A stretch of DNA of 20,426 nt, from NCBI GenBank assembly GCA_003164275.1, contig PLSY01000310.1, positions 4,446-24,871 of the forward strand, given 5' to 3'. The DNA is from Acidimicrobiaceae bacterium (lineage in GTDB: Bacteria > Actinomycetota > Acidimicrobiia > Acidimicrobiales > RAAP-2). The notes beneath the pieces were generated by a model. It was not told the origin of the DNA and ran no database searches. It saw only the letters and a program-made list of their open reading frames with translations. This document shows, one piece after another, positions 14,484 through 20,426 of the stretch. The stretch's first letter is position 1. Each line of letters opens with the position of its first letter. A program made the translations under genes and the position numbers.

Positions 14484-15971
14484 ATGACGGATCTGGTTGC
14501 AGCACGTCGTCCTTTCGTCGACGGGGAATGGCTCGCCGGCGAGGGCGGCGACTTCGAGGTCATCTCGCCCGCCACCGAGGAGGTGGTGGCTGTTGTGGCC
14601 GCCGCGTCCCCGGCCGAGACCGAACGTGCCATCGAGGCCGCCCGCCGGGCCTTCGACACCGGACCGTGGCCGACCATGGCCCCGGCCGATCGCATCGCTG
14701 CCGTCCTGCGGCTGGCCGACGCTCTCGACGCCAAGCGCGACCTGTTGGTGGAGACGGTCATCCAAGAGACGGGGTGCCCGAGGGGTGTCACCGAGATGGC
14801 CCAGGTCGACGGGGCGCTCCAGAGCATCCGCCAACTGGCCGAGCTCTACGGCCGCATGCCCACGTGGGAGAACAATGAGATCCCCTTAGAGGAGCACTTC
14901 TCCGGCTCGAGCGTGCGCCTGTCGATCCGAAAGTACGAGCCCTCCGGCGTGGTGGCGGCCATCACGCCGTACAACTTCCCGTTCATCACCAATGTCTGGA
15001 AGTTGGTGCCCGCCCTGCTTGCCGGTTGCACCACCATCCTCCGGCCGAGCCCCCTCACCCCGCTCGAAGCCATCGTCTTCGGTGAAGCGGCCGAGGAAGC
15101 CGAGATACCCCACGGTGTGATCAACGTGGTGGCCGAGGCCGGGAATGAGGGCGGCGTGCTGCTCGGTAGCCACAAGGGCGTCGACGTGGTCTCGTTCACC
15201 GGCTCGACGACGGTCGGGCGCATCATCGCCGCCCAAGCCGCACCGACGTTGAAGCGGGTCATCTTGGAGCTCGGGGGCAAGAGCGTGCAGCTCCACCTGC
15301 CGGATACCTTCGCCGACGGGGGAGTGGGCAACACCATCGTCGGGGCACTGACTGTGTTCGCCTCCCACGCCGGGCAAGGCTGTTCCCTGCAGACGCGCAT
15401 GCTCATTCCGAACGACAAGAAGGACCAGGTGATCGACGCCGTTGCCGCGGCGGCGGCATCGCTCAAGGTCGGTGATCCGTCGGACCGCCAGAACATGGTC
15501 GGACCGCTCATCTCCTCGGCCCAGCGCGACCGGGTCCACGGCATCGTCACCGACGGCTTCGAGGCCGGTGCCCGGCTCGTCACCGGTGGACAGCGTCCAG
15601 CGCATCTCGACAAGGGCTGGTTCTACGAGCCGACCGTCCTCGACGCGCCGGACAACTCGAATCCCGCCGCCCAGCGAGAGGTGTTCGGGCCGGTCATCAC
15701 CGTCCTCGGCTACTCGGACATCGAAGAGGCCGTGGCCATCACCAACGACCACGAGCTCGGGCTTTCGGGCGGGATCTATACCGGGAACCTGGCCGAGGGC
15801 CTGGCCATCGCTGACCGCTTCCGCACCGGCACCGTCCAGGTCAACACCGGACTGGCCAATGGCTACACGCCCATGGGCGGCTACAAGCAGAGTGGTTACG
15901 GCCGTGAGCGGGGGGCCGCCGGCATCCGGGCCTTCCAGGAGCTGAAGCACGTCGTGGTCGGCAGTCGCTGA
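14484..15971 (+). CDS. NAD(P)-dependent aldehyde dehydrogenase
   Basis: A 495-residue aldehyde dehydrogenase of usual length. Key residues are visible: Asn164 in TPYNFPF, the general base Glu262 in LELGGKS, the nucleophile Cys300 in AGQGCSLQTR and Glu399 in REVFGP. FTGSTTVG (238-245) is the Rossmann dinucleotide motif. The usual Lys of the KPSPxTP motif, which contacts the cofactor ribose, is Arg187 here (LRPSPLTPL). I chose ATG 14484 because GGGAGG lies at 14473-14478; an ATG at 14469 is possible. The gene follows the P450 by 98 bases and precedes the thiolase-like gene by only four. It may oxidise an aldehyde made by the P450 or one released by the adjacent putative aldolase. Confidence 0.93.
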   Translation: MTDLVAARRPFVDGEWLAGEGGDFEVISPATEEVVAVVAAASPAETERAIEAARRAFDTGPWPTMAPADRIAAVLRLADALDAKRDLLVETVIQETGCPRGVTEMAQVDGALQSIRQLAELYGRMPTWENNEIPLEEHFSGSSVRLSIRKYEPSGVVAAITPYNFPFITNVWKLVPALLAGCTTILRPSPLTPLEAIVFGEAAEEAEIPHGVINVVAEAGNEGGVLLGSHKGVDVVSFTGSTTVGRIIAAQAAPTLKRVILELGGKSVQLHLPDTFADGGVGNTIVGALTVFASHAGQGCSLQTRMLIPNDKKDQVIDAVAAAAASLKVGDPSDRQNMVGPLISSAQRDRVHGIVTDGFEAGARLVTGGQRPAHLDKGWFYEPTVLDAPDNSNPAAQREVFGPVITVLGYSDIEEAVAITNDHELGLSGGIYTGNLAEGLAIADRFRTGTVQVNTGLANGYTPMGGYKQSGYGRERGAAGIRAFQELKHVVVGSR

Positions 15972-15975
15972 GCTG

Positions 15976-17130
15976 ATGGCAACCGGGTTCTCGATCGCCG
16001 GACTCGGCGTCACTCGACAGGGGCGGAACCTGCAGGTCCCGGCCCGGCAGCTCCGGCGTGAGGCGCTTGAACTGGCCCTGGACGATGCTGGGCTGGTGAG
16101 GAAGGACATCGACGGCTACATCGGCACGTCCTCGGAGATGTTCGAGGACGTGCGCCATCTCGGCCTGTCTCCTGGCTTCATCTGGTCCATGAACGCCGGG
16201 GGAGCCACGGCCACCTGGTCCGTGCTCAACGCCATCGGTGCCATCCGCAATGGCCAGGCCGACATCGTGGCCTGTGTGTATGGTGCCACCCCGTCATCCA
16301 AGAACGCCCCGTTGGCCAACGGCCGGAAGGGTGGGTACGGAGCCTTCGGCTACGGCTACCCCATGATGTACGGCATGGTCGGGGCGGCCGCCGCCCACGC
16401 CCTCCACGCCCGCCGCCACATGTACCGCTACGGCACGACGACCGAGCACCTCGGAGCCGTCGCCGTTCAGCAGCGGGCCTATGCCGCCCTCCGGCCGGGC
16501 ACCCTCGGGTACGGACAGCCCATCACCATGGAGGACCACCACGCCTCGCCCATGATCGTCGATCCGTTCCGGCGGCTCGACTGCTGTCGTGACACCGACG
16601 GAGGTGTGGTCTTGTTGGTCACGAGCGACGAGCGGGCGGCGGACCTTCAGAGCAAGTCCGTGTCCGTGCTCGGGATCGGGACCGGGGACAATCTGCGCAA
16701 CTGGTGGACGGGTGAGGTCTACGACCTGCACGACGACATCGCCCCGGCCAAGGCTCTGGCTTTCGGACAGGCCGGCATCAGCGTGGAGGACGTGGACGTG
16801 GCCTGTCTCTACGATCCCTTCACCATCTCGCCGATCATGCAGCTCGAGGCCTATGGGTTCTGCGGGCCCGGGGAGGGCGGGCCGTTCATCGCCGCCGGCG
16901 AGACGTCGATCGACGGGAAGATCCCGACCAACACCGGTGGTGGTCAGCTGTCCGGCTACTACGCCACCGGCTTCACCGCCATGGTCGAGGGCCTCCTGCA
17001 GATGCGCGGCGAGGGGGGTGCGACCCAGGTGCCGGACGCCGAAGTGGCCCTCGTGAGCGGACACGGGGGCAACGCCGGGGTACAGAACACGTGGTCACAC
17101 GCCACCTTGCTGCTCGGAGCCGACCGATGA
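15976..17130 (+). CDS. Cys-less SCP-x thiolase-like protein, candidate acyl-CoA aldolase (Ltp2-like)
   Basis: A 384-residue protein with the SCP-x thiolase fold, starting MATGFSIAGLGVTRQG. The three catalytic positions of true thiolases are changed. The nucleophile region reads SMNAGGATATW (residues 71-81) without cysteine. The HDCF motif is CLYDPFT, with Tyr279 in place of His. The GHPxGA motif is SGYYATG, with Tyr328/Tyr329 in place of His. Tyrosines replacing thiolase catalytic residues are a hallmark of Ltp2, the retro-aldolase that removes the steroid side chain together with the DUF35 domain of ChsH2. Here a DUF35 gene overlaps the stop codon (ATGA), the same partnership. I infer a CoA-ester aldol lyase. 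A non-catalytic lipid-transfer role remains possible. Confidence 0.8.
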   Translation: MATGFSIAGLGVTRQGRNLQVPARQLRREALELALDDAGLVRKDIDGYIGTSSEMFEDVRHLGLSPGFIWSMNAGGATATWSVLNAIGAIRNGQADIVACVYGATPSSKNAPLANGRKGGYGAFGYGYPMMYGMVGAAAAHALHARRHMYRYGTTTEHLGAVAVQQRAYAALRPGTLGYGQPITMEDHHASPMIVDPFRRLDCCRDTDGGVVLLVTSDERAADLQSKSVSVLGIGTGDNLRNWWTGEVYDLHDDIAPAKALAFGQAGISVEDVDVACLYDPFTISPIMQLEAYGFCGPGEGGPFIAAGETSIDGKIPTNTGGGQLSGYYATGFTAMVEGLLQMRGEGGATQVPDAEVALVSGHGGNAGVQNTWSHATLLLGADR

Positions 17131-17540
17131 CCCAACTGCTGCCGCCGAATATCGGCGCCGACGCCCTCGACGATCCGTTCTGGGACGGGTGCCGCCGCCA
17201 CCAGTTCCTCCTGCACGTGTGCGGGGTGTGCCAGCGGGCCTACTGGCCGTCGTCCACGTGCATCGACCACGGCTGGGCCAACATGTCCTGGCAGCCCTCC
17301 TCGGGGCGGGGGGTGATCCACACCTACACGGTGTTCCACCACTCGTACCTGCCGTGGACGGCCGACAAGGTGCCCTACATCATCGCGGTCGTGAAGCTCG
17401 AGGAAGGCCCGTTCTTCCACTCCGACATCCTCGAGTGCGCCATCGAGGACATAGCTGTCGACATGCCCGTCGAGGTCGTCTACCTGGACGCCGAGGAGGG
17501 ATGGGTCATCCCGCATTTCCGACCCACCCGACCCAGCTGA
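17127..17540 (+). CDS. DUF35 zinc-ribbon/OB-fold protein, partner of the thiolase-like protein
   Basis: A 137-residue DUF35 protein. An N-terminal helix (DDPFWDGCRRHQFLLHVC) leads into a rubredoxin-like zinc ribbon at Cys32, Cys35, Cys45 and His48 (VCGVCQRAYWPSSTCIDHGW), then an OB fold (about 60-130) with GRGVIHTYTVFHH and PYIIAVVKLEEG. The fourth zinc ligand is His rather than the usual Cys. DUF35 proteins bind acyl-CoA and form obligate complexes with thiolase-superfamily partners, as in Ltp2-ChsH2 and the archaeal HMG-CoA synthase complex. I chose ATG 17127 because it overlaps the thiolase-like stop; the frame extends 12 codons further upstream. It closes the tightly coupled operon. Confidence 0.9.
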   Translation: MTQLLPPNIGADALDDPFWDGCRRHQFLLHVCGVCQRAYWPSSTCIDHGWANMSWQPSSGRGVIHTYTVFHHSYLPWTADKVPYIIAVVKLEEGPFFHSDILECAIEDIAVDMPVEVVYLDAEEGWVIPHFRPTRPS

Positions 17541-17728
17541 GCGTTACCGTCAGGTCGGCCGTCGCCCGCGCCTCAATGCGCACCGTTTCGAAGGTTGTCA
17601 GCGCTGTGAATCGAAAGCCGGGCGCATGCGTCGCCGGCATGGCAATGTGGGGCCGGCGCTTCGGCCAGATGGCCGTTCCGGTGTCCGAGCTGGCACCGTG
17701 CACCCCCAACCGAGTGAAGGATTGAGTC
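17541..17728 (+). other. Spacer between the DUF35 and SnoaL-like genes
   Basis: 188 bases with no supported gene. GGCCG (17651-17655) and CGGCC (17662-17666) can form a short hairpin, without a T-tract. This break suggests that the SnoaL-like gene may have its own promoter, but no clear -35/-10 pair was found. Confidence 0.4.
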
Positions 17729-18124
17729 GTGCCCCTGACTGTTGATGACCAACTTGCCATCCAAACCCTGTACGCCGACTACTGCTTTGCCGTGGACGAT
17801 GGTGACGGTCCTGGATTTGCTGCTTGCTTCACCTCCGAGGGTGTGCTCGACCCAGGTTACGGCGAGCCCATCCGGGGCACTGAGGCGTTCACGGCATTCG
17901 CTCCTACCGTCGTCTCCCATCTGCCCGGACTGCGCCACGTGGTGACCAATGTCTCGGTCGACGGCTCGGGTGACGACGCCACGGGCCGCGCCTACCTGTA
18001 CGTCTATCAGGCGACAGACGACGGGCATAAGGTGTGGAGCACGGGCCGATACCGTGACACGCTCCGACGAGTGGATGGCCGGTGGTGCTTCGTGAGCCGT
18101 GAGGTCATCTCCGACAAGTCCTGA
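17729..18124 (+). CDS. SnoaL-like / NTF2-fold protein
   Basis: A 131-residue protein of the SnoaL-like (nuclear transport factor 2) fold. The N-terminal helix LAIQTLYADYCFAVDDGDG, the FAACFTSEGVLDP strand, the LRHVVTNVSVDG region (about 68-79) and the C-terminal GRWCFVSREVIS are typical of small polyketide-cyclase, dehydratase or isomerase relatives. The start is GTG 17729 with AAGGA at 17717-17721. It lies in the same direction as the catabolic operon, 188 bases behind it, so it may serve the same pathway as a hydratase, dehydratase or isomerase. No specific reaction can be assigned. Confidence 0.8.
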   Translation: MPLTVDDQLAIQTLYADYCFAVDDGDGPGFAACFTSEGVLDPGYGEPIRGTEAFTAFAPTVVSHLPGLRHVVTNVSVDGSGDDATGRAYLYVYQATDDGHKVWSTGRYRDTLRRVDGRWCFVSREVISDKS

Positions 18125-18466
18125 TAGTGCGCCGCCCGTTCCCCTCCGCTGTGGTTCCACTGGACGTGGGCATCATGGATCCTTGCTCCCGCGGCGGCAG
18201 CCTCCAGGGGGAGGGGCACACGGGTGTCGGCAACGAGAACCAGAGCAGTGGTCGCGGCGGCGGTCGAAGCCGGTGTTCCAGGGTGTATCGAGGGTGTATC
18301 GAGGGAAAACCTGAGTGAGATCGGGTTGCAGCGCGAGAGGGAAGCGGTCTTGGGATCGGCGGCACGCGCTGACCTCACGGGTCCGGAGGCCCTACGTCGG
18401 CAGCGGTCACCAGGTGGCTGTTCGACGACCAGCTTCACTCATGCCAGTCGTGGAGCGCAGCCCTGG
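18125..18466. other. Gene-free gap between convergent genes
   Basis: 342 bases between the SnoaL-like gene and the 3' end of the crotonase gene. Short open frames exist but show no family motif, ribosome binding site or convincing start. It contains an 11-base tandem repeat (18280-18301) and a weak five-base hairpin (CCTCC 18201-18205 with GGAGG 18210-18214). No promoter or RNA gene was recognised. Confidence 0.5.
18280..18301 (+). repeat. Two perfect copies of an 11-base tandem repeat
   Basis: AGGGTGTATCG occurs twice head to tail (18280-18290 and 18291-18301), followed by a partial third copy (AGGG). It lies in the non-coding gap between convergent genes. Function unknown; it may be simple slippage. 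Confidence 0.7.
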
Positions 18467-19288
18467 CTACAGGTCGGACCAGCTCCGTTGGCCGGCCGTG
18501 CCCTTGAAATCGGCGGAGCGCTTCTCCCTGAAGGCGGCCACTCCCTCTTCGATGTCGTGGTTGGCGGCGAACCGGTTGGCCAGGCTGGCGTACTCCTGGG
18601 CCATCACGTGCTCCCGGTATGAGCGGGTCATGCCGTCGAGCACCATGCGCTTGGACAGCCGGGCCGAGTACGGAGGAGCGGCGGCGAAGGCCAGGGCCAG
18701 CTCCCGGGTCCGGGTGGCCAACTGTTCTGGCTCGACCACGTAGCTGACCAGGCCAATGCGCTCGGCTTCGGCCGCATCGACCGCCTTGGGCACGTAGATC
18801 ATCTCCAGGGCCTTCGCCACACCGACGATCCTTGGCAGGAAGTACGCCACCCCGTCGTTGGCCGTCAGTCCCACCCGAAGGAAGGAGGTGGCGAACTTGG
18901 CGTTGGACGAAGCCACCCGGATGTCGCAGCACAGGGCGAACCCGAGGCCGCCTCCCGCACACCCGCCGTTCACCGCGGCGATCAGCGGCTTCGAGCAGTC
19001 GATCACGGGCACGAACAGGTTGTCGTCACTGCTCACCGGTGGAGTGAGGCTCCCAGCGGCCGAGATGTCAACGGCCCGCAGGTCGGCACCGGCGCTGAAC
19101 CAGCCCCCGGAGCCGGTCAGCACGATCGACCGCACGTCATGGTCCTCCTCGGCCAGCCGGAACAGCCGGCCGATGAATTTGCCCTGCTCGGGGGTGAAGG
19201 AGTTCTGGTGCTCGGGCCGGGCGAATCGGATGGTCAGCACCCGCTGGTCGAGGTCGGTCTCGATCCCTTCCAGGACGGGGTACTCCAC
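18467..19288 (-). CDS. Crotonase-family protein (enoyl-CoA hydratase/isomerase-like)
   Basis: A 273-residue crotonase-fold protein acting on acyl-CoA. The oxyanion-hole motifs are present: GGWFSAGADL (61-70) and NGGCAGGGLGFALCCDIRVA (107-126). Neither classical hydratase glutamate is: by alignment Gly116 and Phe136 occupy the Glu144 and Glu164 positions of rat enoyl-CoA hydratase. The segment FLRVGLTANDGVAYFLPRIV (136-155) resembles PaaG-type isomerases, with Asp145 in the PaaG aspartate position. An isomerase, or another oxyanion-hole reaction, is therefore more likely than hydration. The start is GTG 19288, preceded by AGGAG five bases upstream. It is divergent from the LDH2 gene and converges on the catabolic operon, with which it may cooperate. 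Confidence 0.88.
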   Translation of the reverse strand: MEYPVLEGIETDLDQRVLTIRFARPEHQNSFTPEQGKFIGRLFRLAEEDHDVRSIVLTGSGGWFSAGADLRAVDISAAGSLTPPVSSDDNLFVPVIDCSKPLIAAVNGGCAGGGLGFALCCDIRVASSNAKFATSFLRVGLTANDGVAYFLPRIVGVAKALEMIYVPKAVDAAEAERIGLVSYVVEPEQLATRTRELALAFAAAPPYSARLSKRMVLDGMTRSYREHVMAQEYASLANRFAANHDIEEGVAAFREKRSADFKGTAGQRSWSDL

Positions 19289-19411
19289 GTGGACTCCTAG
19301 CGGCTGAGCCGAATCGGCTACCGGGCCATCCGGGTTTGGATACTATATCGATGCTCGGTCACCCTGGGCTCCCTCCGAGCTCGGCGCTGTCGCGGCCGGG
19401 CGAGGAGGATC
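19289..19411. promoter_or_regulatory. Divergent intergenic region of the crotonase and LDH2 genes
   Basis: 123 bases separate the two divergent starts. The only AT-rich patch, TTGGATACTATATCG (19336-19350), holds possible -10 boxes for both directions: TACTAT or TATATC on plus, TATAGT on minus. Neither has a convincing -35 box. Confidence 0.35.
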
Positions 19412-20426
19412 GTGCCTACATCACATGTCGTCACCGCTGACGCCCTTCGGGCCTTCTGCGCGCAGCTCTTCGAGGCGCTCGGGGTCCCGGCCGCCGATGC
19501 CGATGAGGTGGCCGGGACGCTGGTGGAGTCCGACCTGAAGGGCGTCCACTCCCACGGGGCCAACCTGATGTCGCTCTACGCCACCCGCATCCGCTCGGGG
19601 CACATCAAGCCGATCACCGAGGTCACCGTGGTCGAGGAGAGGGGCTCGTCGGTCATGCTCGACGGCGGACTCGGTCTCGGCCAGATCTCGGGGATCAAGG
19701 CCACCGACCTGTCCATCGAAAAGGCCAGGGAGTTCGGCATGTCCGCCATCTCGGTCAGGGAGCTCACCCACTTGGGCGCCCTCGGCTTCTACACCCAGCG
19801 CGCCGCCGACGAGGGCTTCATCAGCCTGGTCGTCCAGAACGGCCCGGCCTTCGTCCCGCCCTATGGCGGGGTGACCGGGCTGTTCTCCACCAACCCGTTC
19901 TCCTACGCCTTCCCGGCCAACGAGGAGGCTCCGGTGGTGTTCGATATCGCCACCACCGCTGTGGCCGGCAACAAGATCCTGCTGGCCAAGAAGCGGGGCG
20001 ACAAAGAGATCCCGGCCGGTTGGGCGAGCGACGTGGACGGCCGACCGACGACCAACACCGAGGCTGCCTCCATCGACCACCTCCAATGGTTCGGTGGCCA
20101 CAAGGGCTACGGCATCGCCTTTTTCGTCGAGGTCATGGCCGGCGTGCTGGCCAACAGCAGCTTCGGGCGTACCGAGCACACCGCCTCGCCCGTCCACGGC
20201 AAGGACCGGGTGGCCAAGGGCGCCCTGTTCTTGGCCATCGACCCGGCCAGTTTCCCGGGGGGCGAGGAGTTCGGCACGAGGATGGACACCCTGATCCGAG
20301 ACGTCTGGTCGTCCACCCCGGCCGAGGGCTTCGACCAGGTCTCGGTGCCCGGCGACATCGAGCGCCGCCTGAAAGAGGCCCGTGTGAAGGACGGTATCCC
20401 TTTGGCCCCCGCCTCGGTCGACGAGC
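19412..20426 (+). CDS. LDH2-family (malate/L-lactate/sulfolactate-type) dehydrogenase, 3' end cut off
   Basis: The first 338 codons of an NAD(P)-dependent 2-hydroxyacid dehydrogenase of the LDH2/MDG2 family, which has its own fold unlike classical LDH. The family is usually about 340-350 residues, so little is missing. Landmarks are KGVHSHGANL (His48 of the SHG motif), ELTHLGALGFYTQRA (His120), STNPFSYAFP (159-168) and FGGHKGYGIAFFVEVMAGVL (227-246). The start is GTG 19412 with GAGGAGG just upstream. The reaction is oxidation or reduction between a 2-hydroxy acid and a 2-oxo acid; the substrate cannot be told from the sequence. Divergent from the crotonase gene, it may belong to a separate operon that continues beyond the window. 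Confidence 0.9.
   Translation, partial: MPTSHVVTADALRAFCAQLFEALGVPAADADEVAGTLVESDLKGVHSHGANLMSLYATRIRSGHIKPITEVTVVEERGSSVMLDGGLGLGQISGIKATDLSIEKAREFGMSAISVRELTHLGALGFYTQRAADEGFISLVVQNGPAFVPPYGGVTGLFSTNPFSYAFPANEEAPVVFDIATTAVAGNKILLAKKRGDKEIPAGWASDVDGRPTTNTEAASIDHLQWFGGHKGYGIAFFVEVMAGVLANSSFGRTEHTASPVHGKDRVAKGALFLAIDPASFPGGEEFGTRMDTLIRDVWSSTPAEGFDQVSVPGDIERRLKEARVKDGIPLAPASVDE

Noticed and set aside
14886..16109. A 407-codon open frame antisense to the aldehyde dehydrogenase
   Set aside because: Antisense shadow of a highly conserved enzyme; no ribosome binding site or family motif.
18125..18466. Short open frames in the gap as small genes
   Set aside because: No ribosome binding site, no motif and non-protein-like composition.
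1..20426. Mobile elements, tRNA, rRNA or CRISPR arrays
   Set aside because: No transposase or integrase motif, no terminal repeats, no tRNA-like cloverleaf and no regularly spaced repeats were seen.

Overview
The window is very GC-rich and gene-dense, and it reads as chromosomal DNA of an actinobacterium, possibly one of the deep-branching Acidimicrobiia-like lineages. The evidence is gene content: a mycothiol-dependent nitroreductase of the Rv2466c type, a SepX/GlpR-like divisome membrane protein, an F420-dependent (Ddn-type) nitroreductase-fold enzyme, DrrAB-type ABC export genes and a SigH/SigR-like promoter. The exact taxon cannot be fixed from the sequence. There are no tRNA, rRNA, insertion sequence or CRISPR signatures.

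Layout. Positions 1-1267 hold the 3' end of a DrrA-like ATPase and a complete DrrB-like permease. Positions 1393-2028 hold a mycothiol/DsbA-fold nitroreductase preceded by a near-perfect SigH/SigR promoter. Positions 2051-4348 are a divergent pair, a DHA2-type MFS exporter and a TetR regulator, with a palindromic operator on the exporter's -10. Positions 4386-5894 hold a YhhN-family membrane protein and, divergently, a SepX/GlpR-like protein.

Positions 5964-18124 are the most interesting part: a catabolic island built around an IclR regulator (8927-9826). On the minus strand lie a fused HMG-CoA-synthase-like/OB-fold protein and a Cys-containing SCP-x-type thiolase. On the plus strand, downstream of IclR, is a tightly packed run: amidohydrolase, CaiB/BaiF CoA-transferase, 3Fe-4S ferredoxin, Ddn-type reductase, cytochrome P450, aldehyde dehydrogenase, a Cys-less thiolase-like protein and a DUF35 protein. 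Four of the junctions are 4-base stop/start overlaps. A SnoaL-like protein follows. Positions 18467 to the end hold a crotonase-family protein and, divergently, a nearly complete LDH2-family dehydrogenase.

How the genes may work together (inference): the P450 with its ferredoxin and the aldehyde dehydrogenase would oxidise a hydrophobic substrate. The CoA-transferase and crotonase would activate and process it as CoA esters. The Cys-less thiolase plus DUF35 pair resembles the steroid side-chain aldolase Ltp2-ChsH2(DUF35) and would cleave a carbon-carbon bond by retro-aldol chemistry. The thiolase/HMGS-like/OB-fold set resembles the archaeal thiolase-HMG-CoA synthase-DUF35 channelling complex, but its synthase domain has no visible nucleophilic cysteine. 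The substrate is unknown.
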